A program made the position numbers and the translations under genes. From assembly GCA_012184525.1 (NCBI GenBank), contig WOFQ01000026.1, positions 372,001 to 436,000 of the forward strand: a stretch of DNA of 64,000 nucleotides. The letters run 5' to 3'. A model generated the notes under the pieces. The model saw only the letters and a program-made list of their open reading frames with translations. It did no database searches and had not been told where the DNA came from. Position 1 is the first letter of the stretch, and every line of letters begins with the position of its first letter. Below are positions 39,715 through 51,640 of this stretch, piece after piece. The stretch is from Xenoacremonium recifei. Its lineage: Eukaryota > Ascomycota > Sordariomycetes > Hypocreales > Nectriaceae.

Positions 39715-42022
39715 GTTGAGATGAAGACTGTCCGATAACACAACTTGACCTTGCTTTGGAGTTGAAATTTTGCTGGTATTCGAAAATAAGAACGGAATGT
39801 GGAATGTCGGAAATGTCAGAATGCAATGAGGGGAAGACATCGCGTTCTGACATTTCCGACGTGTAGCTATCCGTGGAACGGTCCAAAACAGGTTATCCGA
39901 CGTCCCCCACATATGCCCCCAATTTCGGATGACTTTGAACCGAGATCGCGGGGAAACTGGACACCATGCCGAGAGCAAGAGGCGGGAAAATGAGCTGAAG
40001 ATTCCGATTTTGATTGCAGGAACCGAGTTGAATAAAGACTTCAGTGTTTCCGTCCTCTGATAAGACAAGCAGCTAGCCTGAATTTCTCGGGAAAGCACGA
40101 TTTGGCCGGGAATCCCAGCGGCCTGTTCAGCAAAGAGCCGAAACAGACTTCACATTCCAGTTGTATGTGTCCCTTCTTCAATTGAAGACAAACTTCTTCA
40201 GTGCCTGGTTCTATCATCTTCGTTATCAAGTGACCCCCACCTTACCATATCCCCGATTCAGCGCAACTCGAATCTCTTCAGAATATGATTGCGAAATCCG
40301 CTGGATCAAAAGCCAATCAGATGTTTTTATGGAATAAAAGTTAAAGATAGAGAACCCTTACAAACTTTGTGGAAGAAAAGATATTTATCGATTGATACTT
40401 TACAAGAACAGAGGTGAGCACTTGTAGCCTCCATTTGGTACACTTGATCCCTATCTGGATCAAAGAGTCTTCTCTGATAGTATTGCGGTGTCATATTTTT
40501 CTGCTATATAGAGATGGCATTGTGCGATATATTATCTCCCCAAAGTTATTCGTAATAAAAGGCCAATTCTCGCTGAAATTAGATAAGACGGTTAGAAATA
40601 TCTGGGCTGGCATGAATATGGCTCTCGTAATTCTAGCTCACAGAGCGATGAAGAGTAAAGCCGTAATTAATTACGAAATTTTCGTCGTCTAGACCGACGC
40701 ATGAGTCGAGAAACGGACGGAACCTGCGCAGTAAGCTTGATCAACGGTAGGGAGAGCGAAGATGCATATTGGCTCCCTTTGAATTGAGTGTCAAAGATTC
40801 CATATGTAGCTTTCTTAACCAATCCATGGCTGAATTTGGAATTGATCCCAAGGATTACATCAAAAGATTCATAGATCAGTCAAGAATGCCATAAGTGCGA
40901 CTCTCAGGATAAAATCATCTTCTGCTGATGACGATGCCCCAGAAGCCAATTCGAGTCCCATACCGCTATCAAGGCTTCGAGGCTTTTCCTTTTCTTTCTC
41001 AGGCTTGAAACTGGCAAAAGCAGCGAATTTCACGAAGAGAAAGGATAGGGGAATTGTGCATTTATAGTGCTGAGAACTGTAGAAAGAATCGACTAATTTG
41101 TTATACGTAATAACACGGAAAATGTTTGAAGCAGCTTCTGTTACTCATTTTTCTTATATCAAGACATATGATATGATAAGAATTCGGGAACGTCGCCTGG
41201 TGCCTCCCAACATTCGAGGTTGAATGAGATTGGTCGAAGATGGTCAGAATTCTTACCCTGTTTCTACTCTGTAAGAGCTCCGAAAACTTATTTCAGCCTG
41301 CTTATCTCTGTTTTTGTAATCTCGAGACCAGACGCTCCAAGCCAGTTCTTATCTGCTCCAATAGTCTACGCCGCAAATAGCAGCATTGACTAAGACTCAC
41401 GGGCACTATCCCACATTTCAGGAGCCGCAATCACAACGGCTGCCAGTGCCGAGAGTGACATTCAGCTGGCTCAGCCCAATAATAGAATTCGTCAGCTCAT
41501 TTTAGAAATGAATGGGGAGGTAACAACGCCGTTGTTTTGCCACTGCCACTCATTATCAGTAAGGGAGGCCTAAAGACCCGACGGTGTCTTTTAGTGAGAG
41601 ACCCTAGGAGAATACCGCACAGACTCGCGTCAGGCCATCCGCGAACCCTGGGAGAGCAAATTACTCCCCAGCAACTCGGATTGAATGTTCCCATTTTGGG
41701 TTCGAAGCCGGTACTAGCACTAGACATGGTCCGTGGAGAGCCGGAAGACGAATTCCTAGCTCAGGGCTGAGTCGCCAAGTGCCGATCACTCCCTGAGTAA
41801 TCATGCAAGCGAGACGTACGTACTTTATACAGAGTACTCCGTAGAGTTATGGAAGTACGGATATGCGTGTAAGCTTTTATTTCAATTCAGGTCCCAGGAG
41901 AAATCTTGTCCATATTCAGGGTGGTTTATTCGCTATGTTCGCTAATGTTCCCATCAGGCGCATCGTTGAGTGACGCCATACTGCATGCTTTAAATTCATT
42001 CATAATACATGATTTTAGTCAT
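39715..42022. other. AT-rich gene-poor spacer
   Basis: This contains the cyclase promoter with the inverted repeat (39806-39860), then about 1.8 kb of AT-rich sequence without a supported gene or clear transposon. One TACTCCGTA motif lies at 41835-41843. Frames are short and AT-biased. Confidence 0.5.
39806..39860. repeat. Perfect 16-bp inverted repeat with 23-nt loop
   Basis: GTCGGAAATGTCAGAA at 39806-39821 is matched exactly by its reverse complement at 39845-39860. It lies 92-146 bp upstream of the cyclase-family start codon, so it could be a dyad operator in DNA or a stem-loop in the mRNA leader. A GGAATGT direct repeat abuts its left arm. Confidence 0.9.
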
Positions 42023-43434
42023 CTAAGCCAGTTCGCATTCAATGACATTCTCAATGTCAGACTGGCCGCTGCTCCAGAACTTGGTGATCTTGAGGCCCAG
42101 TCCACTGCCCTCAATCAGCTTCTTCCAGTGCTCAGCCGTACGCTCGACGGCCGAGAGCTGGGTCATCATCAGGATATCACCGGCAGTAGCCTCCCAGTAA
42201 GCACCAGTTGTGGGGATAACACACTCGAAGATCAGGAGCTTGCTGTAGCCGGGCTTCATGGCCTCGGCAATGCGAGCCAGGATCTTCTCGCAGACATCAT
42301 CGGGCCAGTCGTGGAGGATGGAGTGCATGAAGTAGGCTCGGGCGCCCTTGACGGGCTGCTCCGTCAAGAAGTCGTAGTCCTTAAGTTCGATGGAGGGATC
42401 AATGCCCTTCACGTCGGCAATGACGATGGGGAGATCCTCAAGAATGAGTTTCTGGTCAATGTTAGTAATAGTTTTGATTCCTGTCGAAATCTATCACTTA
42501 CACCGGGATGGTTGGGGTAGAACTGCTTGAACTCGTTGATATCGTGGCCAAGACCGCCAGCAATATCGACAACAAGAGGTGCATCGGGAGACTGATCAGC
42601 GCCCTCGAACAGAGTCTTCTCAACGGGGTACACTTTGGGGTGCATCCATTGCAGACGACCTTGTCGGTAGCCACCCATGTGGTGGTTGGTGTGAGGACCC
42701 AAGCCAATAGATCGAAGGTACTCGAAGCAGTTAGGCAGGTCAGTGTTGTAAGACGCATGCATGGCGGTCTTCGCGGCATCCACGGGCATCTTGTAGCCGG
42801 TGTCCTTGAGGAACTTGTAGAACTCATAGTGACTGCGACCAATACCACCAAGACTAGAGTCGCAACATCAGCAATTGTCTAACTTCAAAGCATGTTTTTC
42901 AGGTCACTCACAGGGCAACGTAACCGTCACCAATGACAGGCAAGCTCAGCGACTTGGAGAAGTTGGTGAGCTTGTACTCGTCGGGACCCGTCTCCTCAAG
43001 GTGGCCCATGGCACAGACATGGCGCAAGAGGCGGCCGAGAAGGGTAGGATCCATGCCGATTGACTTGGCAAGGTCCTCGACCTTCTGAGGCTTGTCGATG
43101 CCATTCTGGACCATGAGCTTCCACAGCCCTGTGTCGACACCGGTGATCAGGGCAGCGTCCAGACCGGGCTAACATGTTTTAGCTTCATCCCACGATGTCA
43201 CATCTTTGCTTTTTCGGAACCACCTACATCGGCCCATGTGTGCTGGAGCATCAGCTCACGAGGAGTCTGGACAGACTGAAGAAGGCTGCGAGTCTTGATG
43301 AAGAGCTGGTGACGAGCCTCCTCGCCACCGGCCTCGAGGTTCTTGGCCAAGACATTGATATCCTCGAGAAGGGCCGGGACACGCTCGAGGTCGATAGGGC
43401 GCGTGGCAAGGGACAGGTCAACGGTTTCAGCCAT
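42023..43434 (-). CDS. SAM-dependent O-methyltransferase (OmtA-like), 414 aa
   Basis: Four exons: 43434-43228, 43168-42912, 42853-42502 and 42451-42023. It belongs to the plant-type O-methyltransferase family that includes fungal sterigmatocystin/aflatoxin-type OMTs. An N-terminal helical dimerisation region carries a winged-helix part (VEDLAKSIGMDPTLLGRLLRHV). Then come GGYRQGRLQWMHP, the SAM-binding VVDIAGGLGHDINEF, and the catalytic-His segment HSILHDWPDD. The C-terminus (LLIFECVIPTTGAYWEATAGDILMMTQL) fits the family. It would methylate a hydroxyl on an aromatic metabolite; substrate unknown. No polyketide or peptide synthase is in this window. A TATA-like TATATAG lies about 115 bp upstream (43548-43557 on the minus strand). 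Confidence 0.88.
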
Positions 43435-45649
43435 GGTGACGTATCACAATATGCAATGCAAAGAATAAGGAGGTATGGATGTATGTACTGTAGCGAATCT
43501 AAGTGGGAATGCAATGCTTACCGTTGCATGCGGGAAAGACCCGGTGTCTATATATCTGTGTCTAGGGAGCCACGTTGCGCACGGAGACTGTAGCCGGCGG
43601 TGGCTGGAAGAGGCCTTTTGCCATCTCCGTGAGCAACTCCGCGAGGCAACGCATCCTTGCTCGATTCAGGGACACATGGGCATTTGGTGGGCTAAGCCTC
43701 TAGTGTGCTTGTTGGCTGTTTGACTAGGGACCCCATGTGACACTATCAAGACGCATTTGAAGCGACCAAGAGATTGAAGATAGGTAGGTTTGTTTGGTGA
43801 TTGCACGGAGTAGGGAGCACCCCGTCCGAGGTGTCGAGTTGATAGGTCATCTCGACAATTAGCTCCAGAGGGGTCCTCAGGGGCAGCATTGGGGCTTTAG
43901 AGGAGAGCCTCCGCACAATGGGGGCATGCCATGTCTCTTCTTCGCGTGCTCTCTGGGGCTGGGCAAAGATGACTTGTCGGTTGACCGTTGTTGATGGGAC
44001 CACGGTCCACTTAACAGTTGATTGTTTTGGACGAGCTGCGGCCCGCAGCCGTTGAGGCCGAGGACTTGAAGAGGAAGCGAGTTGAAGCCAGGGTTACATT
44101 GGGCTAGTGGCAGCTCCGCATGCGTCGAAACGAAACCATTCGGATTCCCCTGTGGCACAGTAGCGTCTTGGAGACCGGGGCCCTGGAAAGGGTCTTTCGG
44201 CGAGCGAAGGCCACCCACAACCCGCGGACTCGGAATTGAGTTGGCCGAGCAAAGACCAGGAACAATTCCTTGTTGGCGAATCACCAGATCTCACACATTT
44301 CTTCATCGTTGTCGAGCTTTAACCGAGATACTGATTTACAGCAAGGAATTGCTCCCGAGTGTCGGGTCCGAGCCTCCAGAGTCACGTTCCCTGACAACCC
44401 CGAAGCACGCCGGATAAGTGCTCAGGGGGCTGACGGGGAGGAATTATCATCGTGTAGCATTCTTGCGGGGCAGACATGGAAGAGCCTTTCGCATCCGTAA
44501 GACAACTGAACTCGATAGTCGAAGCTAGATGCCCTGCTAGACCTGTTCCCCCACCGTGAAGTGGATGGCTTCGCGTCTCCCCTGGCGGTGAGGCTGCCAC
44601 TGAAGAATCCGTCGCTTGGCGGGAATAGCGGCTGGCGGACTCGTATGATGCCGTTGCTAAGGTCGGCACATGGAATCCACTACCGTGCCGATCCGTCTTC
44701 CCACGTTGTAGCCGCTTCGAGGTCTAGTGAAGCCGCCAACTGGAGCTGCGTTACATCCTCTAGTGGAAGTCTCTCGAGGCCGTTGAAAACTCAACGTGCT
44801 TGCCACACTTGCGTGCCTCTTTCTGTGAGGCATAAGGGGGGGAAAAGAGGAGACGCAGTTTCAGGAGAGGCCTCTGGCCCGAGAACTAACGCGGCAATGA
44901 TCGACACGGGAACAATTGCCCGGCTAGCAAAACTTCTCCGCCTTCCCTTAGGCCGAGCTTTGCCAGAGCCATTGTTCTCGAAGGAGGGCGTTGTGCTCGA
45001 AGGAATGAGAGCGACACTCGCGAATCGTGTTGTTGGTCGACGTTTTCAGCCGCAGGATTCCCACGTGTTGGTTGCGACTCGATGCATTACCAAACAATCG
45101 GGTCGTCAGGAACTGCTCACAGACAAATGGAACGGTATCCTGGTAATCCTACTGGAGGGTATGCCCACATCTCGCCAGGGATCCCCGTCCCGCAAGGTTT
45201 AAGCCAGTGATAAGTCGGGTGACTGAGGTTCTTGCATGTCAGCCCAGGCCCAACCCAATTATGCTCCTCGTCTGCTGCGATTCGTCGTCTCGACGGATCA
45301 TCATATCCCCGTAGGCCTGGACCAGGTGAGACGAGAGAAAAAAAGGCTTTTGTCCTAGCCGGTCACCGGGGCTGCTGGTGTTCATGCCGGCATATAACCC
45401 TTTCTTACATCTTTGCTCCCAGTTTCTCGGGATCGTCCTGTGGAACTCCCTTTGCAGACGCATCAAACCACGACCCTGACAAGCTTACGGAGTCCGTACG
45501 GAATGCTCCGTATCGTCAGGGATTGTCCGGCATGTAGAGTCAGAGGCTCTATATATTCAAATCCTTCGTCCTGTTGAACCTCCTTGTCGGAGTTCCGTCT
45601 TGCTTGTCGCACTTCAGGTATAGCCAGTCAACATCACAACTCGACCACC
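43435..45649. promoter_or_regulatory. Spacer with divergent promoters
   Basis: It holds TATA-like elements for both flanking genes (43548-43557 minus, 45548-45557 plus) and, at 45486-45510, a compound palindrome built on ACGGA/TCCGT. The 1.9 kb between has no supported gene; the longest frame (44561-45202) begins at GTG and lacks any domain. Confidence 0.5.
45486..45510. repeat. Compound palindrome of ACGGA/TCCGT
   Basis: ACGGA-G-TCCGT is followed directly by ACGGA-ATGC-TCCGT, giving nested dyads including TACGGA...TCCGTA. It lies about 140-165 bp upstream of the receptor start codon and overlaps one TACGGAGT motif copy. Confidence 0.7.
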
Positions 45650-47017
45650 ATGACGGACGACAAAGGGCCTATGATCATTGGCGTCTGCTGGGCCTTCACG
45701 GCCTTGGCTCTCGTCTTCGTGTTCGGTCGACTTTTCGTTCGGGCGACGGTCCACGGCAAGCTCATGATCGACGACTACCTGATCATCCTGTCGTCGGTAT
45801 GTCTCAACTCCAGTCTTCGAGTTAAACTGGGCCTTGACTAACATTTCTCTTCGCCTACAGATCTGCGCTGTCCTCTCCAACGTCTTGGTCACGATCTCAG
45901 TCTATTGGGGAAATGGCAAGCACTTCGACGTGTTGACCCTGGAGCAGAAGGAAAAGACCATCATGTGGATGATGGCTGCCTACGTGCCGGGAATCGAAAC
46001 GCTGGGATTTCCGAAGCTCGCTGTCATCTCCCTACTCTCGCGACTGCTCATGCCCAACCGATACCACCTTATCGCACTCTGGACCATGGGAATAATAACT
46101 TGTCTCTCGTTGACGGCTATGGTCATGACTCTGCTCTTGCAGTGCACACCCCCGAGAGCACTCTGGACCCTTACCATGCCGCATCAATGCCTCAATGTTC
46201 ATATTCTGGAAGGATTGGCTTTCTGGGCAAGCAGTAAGCTTTCTCGGGGACGAGATGAGAACCTTAACCAATTACTTACTATTGATAGCATGCTCCGCCT
46301 TCATGGACTTTTACCTCGCTGTATGGCCGGCCATAGTGTTGTGGAAGCTCCGTATGCCTGTCCAGAAGAAGATTGCGCTTAGTATAGCTTTGGGAATGGG
46401 TGTTGTGTAGGTTCAGCGCATTTGTTACTAAGAAGAGACTGTACTAACACTCAAATAGCTCTGGATGTGTTGGTATTGTCAAGGCTACGGGAGTACCAAC
46501 CCTCTCTAGCACGGATGTCAGCTGTAAGTTGCACCCCCTTGAAAACCTATCACGGGGGCTCGATCTAATTTGAAGGACAGACAAGCTTTGCGATCCCTTG
46601 TACTGGACAAGTATCGAAGGCAACCTCATCATCATTGCAGCATGCATCCCGATCCTTCAGCCTATCCTCGAGATGATCAGGGGACACAGCATCTGGAGCA
46701 GCAAGAAGCAATCGAGCAACCACCAATACGAAGATTACAGCAAGCAAAGTGGACCAAACCACAGTGGCATCGAGCTCCGGAGCAAGCCGAAGAAGAAGGT
46801 CGACACCTACGGATTCACTATCCACGACAAGCCAGATAGCGAGGAGAGCATCGTGAACAACCCCGACAAGCAATCTGCAACGACATCCTCTGGCCGAGGA
46901 AGTGGATCGTTCACCCGGCCCGCCGATGGCATCGTCAAGACGAATGCGGTCACTATCGTGTACGATGGAGGCGAAGAAGGCCCAACTTCGGCGGCGACTC
47001 GATGGGCAGCTGTCTGA
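45650..47017 (+). CDS. Rhodopsin-domain (PTH11-like) integral membrane protein, 379 aa
   Basis: Five exons: 45650-45796, 45861-46233, 46289-46406, 46459-46523 and 46581-47017. The ATG lies in CGACCACCATGAC, about 100 bp after a TATATATT box. Seven hydrophobic segments are arranged as in the fungal rhodopsin-domain/PTH11-related family: GVCWAFTALALVFVFGRLFV, then the family-typical GKLMIDDYLIILSS, SNVLVTISVYWGNGKHFD, PKLAVISLLSRL, a Cys-bearing loop (LLQCTPPRALW), SAFMDFYLAVWPAIVLWKL and IEGNLIIIAACIPILQPIL. The 110-residue cytosolic tail is polar and Ser/Lys-rich. It lacks a CFEM domain. Members are putative G-protein-coupled receptors, some needed for host sensing, but most are uncharacterised. 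Confidence 0.85.
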
Positions 47018-48811
47018 AAATCAAATCCAACAAGCAGAAAACCATAGAATTATCTAGCATAGCGAGCGAAAAAGGCCCGATTCTTTGATACTTGTATATT
47101 ACGATAGGGATACGGAATTCATCGTCAATGTTGCTTTCTAACGCTGATATCACATCTTCCTGGGGCGAGATGGTGCTAAATCTGATGAAGATGCTCTTTG
47201 AGGTGTTGATTCTTTCTCAACAGATCATCATTCTGTGACTTGCATCATCCTGGTCATCCAGGGGTGTATGTTCGCCTTGCAATCCCAATGCTACCACAAT
47301 CCCAGTCTCCTGATAAGACCATCCTACGAAAAGAGTCGCCGCGGCCTTATTGAGCTGGGATCCATCGACCAAGCAAGAAAAAAGCAAGGGTTCAGGGGCC
47401 AAGCGCCCCAGATAGGTCTGACAGAGTCGGATCCGAGCTGCCCAACTTGGCGCAATGTTACAATATGACAGATCAGTTATTGACGCGGAACTGAATCCTG
47501 GCAATTTTGAAGGTCGAGTCAGGGGCGCTTTCACATGATCAATAACACATGCACTCGGAAATACGGGCACAAAACGGCTCTATGAGAAGGATAGCCGAAA
47601 GTCTGTTAAGGTTACCTCGTGCTTGATCGACCTCTTAAGAACCTTGAGGAGCCCTCGTCCCACATAATTTCCTACAAGAGCCGCGTAGGCTTACGGAGTT
47701 CTGAACTTCCTGATTCGTGCAAGCCAGACATCAACAAGTATATTGTCGAAGTACGGAGTAGACCCCAGACCATGATGGAGCGGCCATTTCGCAAACTCGT
47801 GTCCCACACACTTGTTTGAAAGAACATTTTGAGATCTCAACGTCACTGGTTGGTAAAAATCGAAATTCTCCAGCGAAGAAGCATCATTTAGCATTCATCT
47901 TATATCGTCTGATGTCTTGTAACGACCAATGCAGTCCCACCAGTTGCCAACCGAAGAACTCCAATATCACCTGCGTGAAAGCAAGCCATCCGTTTCCGGA
48001 ATGTTGAGCATCATCTCAGTTCCAGACTTTGGAGCAGGATTGAAGGGAATACTGTGATCCGAGTAGTTCGCTCCGAGATTGGTCTATTCTCGTTCTATGC
48101 GGTGGCTGATTTCAGCTTTATACATCTCGACATCATCCTGTTTGTGCTATTGCTAATATTGAAGATGAGCTAAGGCTGAATGTTAGAAAGATCCATAAAG
48201 ATTTGAAACTGCTTCCGTCGCTTACTTGCAAAAAGCAGTGGTGGTTGAAAGAACAAGACTCAAGGAAACAGCGACTCGCCGTTGAAACTTTTAGTACAGG
48301 GTCGAAAATCGTTTCCCAAAATGCGCTAGAGCAAAGAGCAAAGGAAGAAGATAACGCAAACTTTTCTTAATGCCGCTGTCTAGTTCTAATCACTAATCTT
48401 ATCCACCTTTGGAAACCCTACTCCACGCCAAAATCTTCGAATCTTGTAAGTAGGTAAGACGTGAAGCCGTCGGTAAAAGCGGCAACCGTAATCTCTTCGA
48501 GATGGCGAGATCAACAGTACTTTGCGAGTATGTCTGCTTCTACCAAAACGCTCCTGTAGAGAGACCAAAAGCCGATGACAATGCGAAAATGCACACAGCA
48601 GACTCGAAAGGAAATAACTCAAATGTGAATGTTGAGTTCCACCAAGAACGTTGAGCCATCTAGGAACGAGAGCTTTGTCAATCCGATGTTGGTACCGGAA
48701 GATAGACGCTATAATATTGGAATGGATGCAAGGCTTGTCAAATCGAATTCATCTGTTCATGATATTGCGTCCCCGTGCGGCACGTTTTGAGATGCCGCAA
48801 CTCTACATCAG
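47018..48811. other. Gene-poor spacer
   Basis: No supported gene. It holds two TACGGAGT motif copies only about 60 bp apart (47693-47700 and 47752-47760). Confidence 0.5.
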
Positions 48812-49833
48812 TCAAGGATCTGCCACCTTGCTCTGAACTTCGGCATCCGATGTCTGGAGGGATATGATTTGTGCCTTCTTGCTGCCATCGAAGACCAGTC
48901 CAGGGTGCCCGAGGCAAAGCGAGAAGACGGCAAGAACGATAAGTCTAGCCTCAAGGGTCAGTGAAAGGCCTTAGCCTAGATACAAATGGTACTTACACTC
49001 CTTCAAGCCCGATGAATAGTCCCTCGTTGGTTATGAGATCAGAATGTTGATATCCTTTGCTCAGTTCGTAGCATCGATACGCACATCGACCGAGAATCAG
49101 CAGAATCGCCGTGCTCAGGAAGCCGAAAAAGATTCGCATGTTGCGACTGAGAGAATGGACCGACTCTCGACGGAAATATCGGACGAGATAGTCCCCCATG
49201 AGTGTGCTGAACACGACCAAGACGGCGACCTGGAGACCCAAACCTGCCAGTGCGATATCGACACCTGTCTGGCTGGAACCCTCGCTGACAGTGGACATGG
49301 CTCCTCCCGCAGCCTGAAGGACAAGGCACACAACGTCGGCAGGAATAAAGAGCCACCAGTAGAGCTTTGGTTTGATTCGAGACAATTCGGGCGCAAGATA
49401 TTCGACCCTGGAAGTAAATGGTCAGTGGCGCAGGGAGGTTGGAGGCAGACCGTTGGACTAACGTTCTCGACAACGTCACATAGATGGACGCCGTGTAGAA
49501 GACAGGACCGCTCGTGATGAAGACGATCTGTATCATGAAACCCGGAAAGGAAAACGGGTTGTTATACATGATTATACGTCCTGCATACCCGATAATCTCG
49601 AGCAAGCAGCCCAGGATCATGAAGATCATGAACCACCAAGTCTTCCACCGAACGCCGAGGAAGATGTGCACGCTCATCGCCCCTGCGTACAGCAACATGA
49701 AGACGATGTTGGCCGGCAGCGACGGTCGATACTTGTACACGCTCCATTCTAGCGGACAGATGGCGAGCGTGCAGTTCGCATCGGGGCCGAAGATGATGAC
49801 GGGCCCCGGAGGGACGACCGACGAGTTCGACAT
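48812..49833 (-). CDS. RTA1-like seven-transmembrane protein, 304 aa
   Basis: Exons are 49833-49463, 49407-48997 and 48944-48812. The first intron uses a GTTAGT donor; the last joins LEGV to LIVLAVFSL, completing the seventh helix. Hydrophobic segments follow the RTA1/lipid-translocating-exporter layout: ANIVFMLLYAGAMSVHIFLGV, MIFMILGCLLEIIGYAGRI, MIQIVFITSGPVFYTASIYV, WLFIPADVVCLVLQAAGG, LAGLGLQVAVLVVFSTLM and FGFLSTAILLILGRCAYR. The family motifs EIIGYAGR, PVFYTASIY, DVVCLVLQAAGG and RCAYRCYEL are clear. Yeast relatives (RTA1, RSB1, RTM1) affect resistance to aminocholesterol-type drugs, sphingoid bases or toxins in plasma-membrane or vacuolar membranes. N-glycosylation sequons lie in the short N-terminus (MSNSS, NCT). 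Confidence 0.9.
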
Positions 49834-50958
49834 GGTGGTGTAGGCGAAGCTCGACGAGGTCCTTGACAGGTGGAGGAGGAGGGGTGGCTTCAAGGAGAAT
49901 TGAATTGTGGTGGCTCTAAGTAAGTTGCGATGACCTTGTTGAGCAGCTGGGCTTCGTTCCCCGACGCCTGGTGCCGTGTTTAACGGTGCTCGATGCCTGT
50001 GACAAGTGGCGCCCAACACGTGTTGATCAGGACGAAGTTGTCGTAATTATACTACAGGTTTCCTGCGCTGCCGTCCCCTGCGAGATCCGGCTCTCTCTTC
50101 CGTAGCGAGAGCCTGTCCCTTCCTACGGCCGTTTCAATGCAATGCGGCACGTCACACAGGCTGATTGTCAACCGTTGCTCTCGCGCTATAAAGCCCAAGT
50201 AGGGTTAGGCCAATGTAACTGTCTAGGGCGGTGCCATCGCAGGGCTGAGGAGTGGGATGCGAGTCCGAGTGCGACGCCCCAGAAAGCCTCAGCAGCGAAT
50301 GACAACCGCCTCTAGTCCCTAGACTTGTCCTCGGGGGAATGTCTGTGGGGAGACGAGTTGCTGACGGGTAACTCTAAGTGTTCGCCATTGTCTGCGGGGA
50401 GACTTCAGTTAAAGTGATGACGAGTCCACTCACCACCAGCTTCTTTAGTCAGGCCATGGCAAAGGCAAATGTTGGATTAAACATCACCTGAATCGAGCTT
50501 CATCGCGGACTGGATTCGTCCGCCTGAGATATGCTTACTCTCGATCGGGCGAATCTAGTCCGATCCCTGGATCGTTTTGTTGCGGGACGCGTCAGGCATT
50601 GTCCAGGCTAAATGACGGCGACACTTTTTTGGTGTCCAATAGCAGCTCGTTGGCCTCAACAAGGGCTCGACGCCATCGCGGCGCTGGGACGTTAGGTCGG
50701 TTGTTGTGGAATCAGAACGTCGGATCTTCGTTCCGTGGGCATACACCTTTTTTTCTCGCATGCTTTGACGACGCTCAAGATGAAGGACAATATATCATGT
50801 GGTGTTTTGCTGAAGGCGGCATCAGAGACAAATCACACCATGCATGGTTGCGTCTCTTGGAGTTGCGCGTCCAGGGTCCTTGAGGCTTCCCGCCCAACCA
50901 TAAGAGCCAGCTGCAAGCATACGGCCGAAAGGTCTATATTGCACACGCAGGTCTCGAA
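49834..50958. other. Gene-poor spacer
   Basis: This includes the RTA1-like gene promoter (minus strand), then non-coding sequence up to the 3' end of the hypothetical gene. No repeats or RNA genes seen. Confidence 0.45.
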
Positions 50959-51479
50959 TTACCCCCGTGTCCCGTTTTCCCTATACCATTCGGGGATTAT
51001 GGCTCGAAAGTCTTCCGTCGTTCCGAACTGTGTAGGTTCTTCATTGAACAAGGGCATCAACCACCCGATCACCACATGAGGACGAAGGTTAGACTTATCA
51101 GAGTCAAGAGCGCAAGGAGTGTTCTTTTGGAACCCCGGACCGACGATCCAAATCTCCGATAGGTTTGTTTGAGGTATCCTCTGGTCGGAATCTGGTGGAG
51201 TTGCCGTAGGGTGCGACACTGAACTATTCGGGCTATCCCGAAACCCCTCCGGAACACCAGGACACGATAGCGGGGGAGAAACAAGGCCTGAACCATCATT
51301 TGCCTTGACGGGCCGCCGGATGACCTTCCCAGGTTCATATATTTTCGCCACGACAAGAACTTGTAAGTTACGCCTAGACAGCGGACAATTGAACGAGTAC
51401 TTCCAAGGCTTCTTACGAATGGAGTGAGGCTTTACTGAGAGCTCTGCTTGTTGACAATCCACGGGTCTGATGCGAACAT
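50959..51479 (-). CDS. Hypothetical protein, 152 aa, one intron inferred
   Basis: Proposed exons are 51479-51436 and 51373-50959. Without splicing the long frame has no ATG; an ATG at 51479 opens a 44-nt exon ending at GTAAAG, and a CTAG acceptor at 51374 resumes exactly in the long frame, so the intron (62 nt) is well motivated. The protein begins MFASDPWIVNKQ, has VLVVAKIYEPGKVIRRP, a Pro/Ser-rich middle (about 50-80), then a compact-looking C-terminal half: LSEIWIVGPGFQKNTPC, HVVIGWLMPLFNEEP and DFRAIIPEWYREN. No family is recognised. It lies 161 bp downstream of the AIF-like gene on the same strand, so read-through transcription is possible. Confidence 0.5.
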
Positions 51480-51640
51480 TCAGTATGCCTCTTTGACCGA
51501 TAATGCTTCGAGTTTCATTTTAAGGAGAGCAGAATACAGTCCGATTAATCTATACTTTTGTACAAAACAAATCCCAAGGTATCGTGTCTATCAACAAAAT
51601 AACAAGTGGTCAAGCCACTGGTATCGAAGGCGTCGGCATA

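Noticed and set aside
40100..42000. AT-rich block considered as a RIP-mutated transposon
   Set aside because: No terminal repeats, no transposase or reverse-transcriptase fragments in any frame, and no clear TpA-biased decay of a recognisable element.
44561..45202. Plus-strand frame of 213 codons
   Set aside because: It begins at GTG, has no domain or splice pattern and lies in a spacer with opposing promoters.
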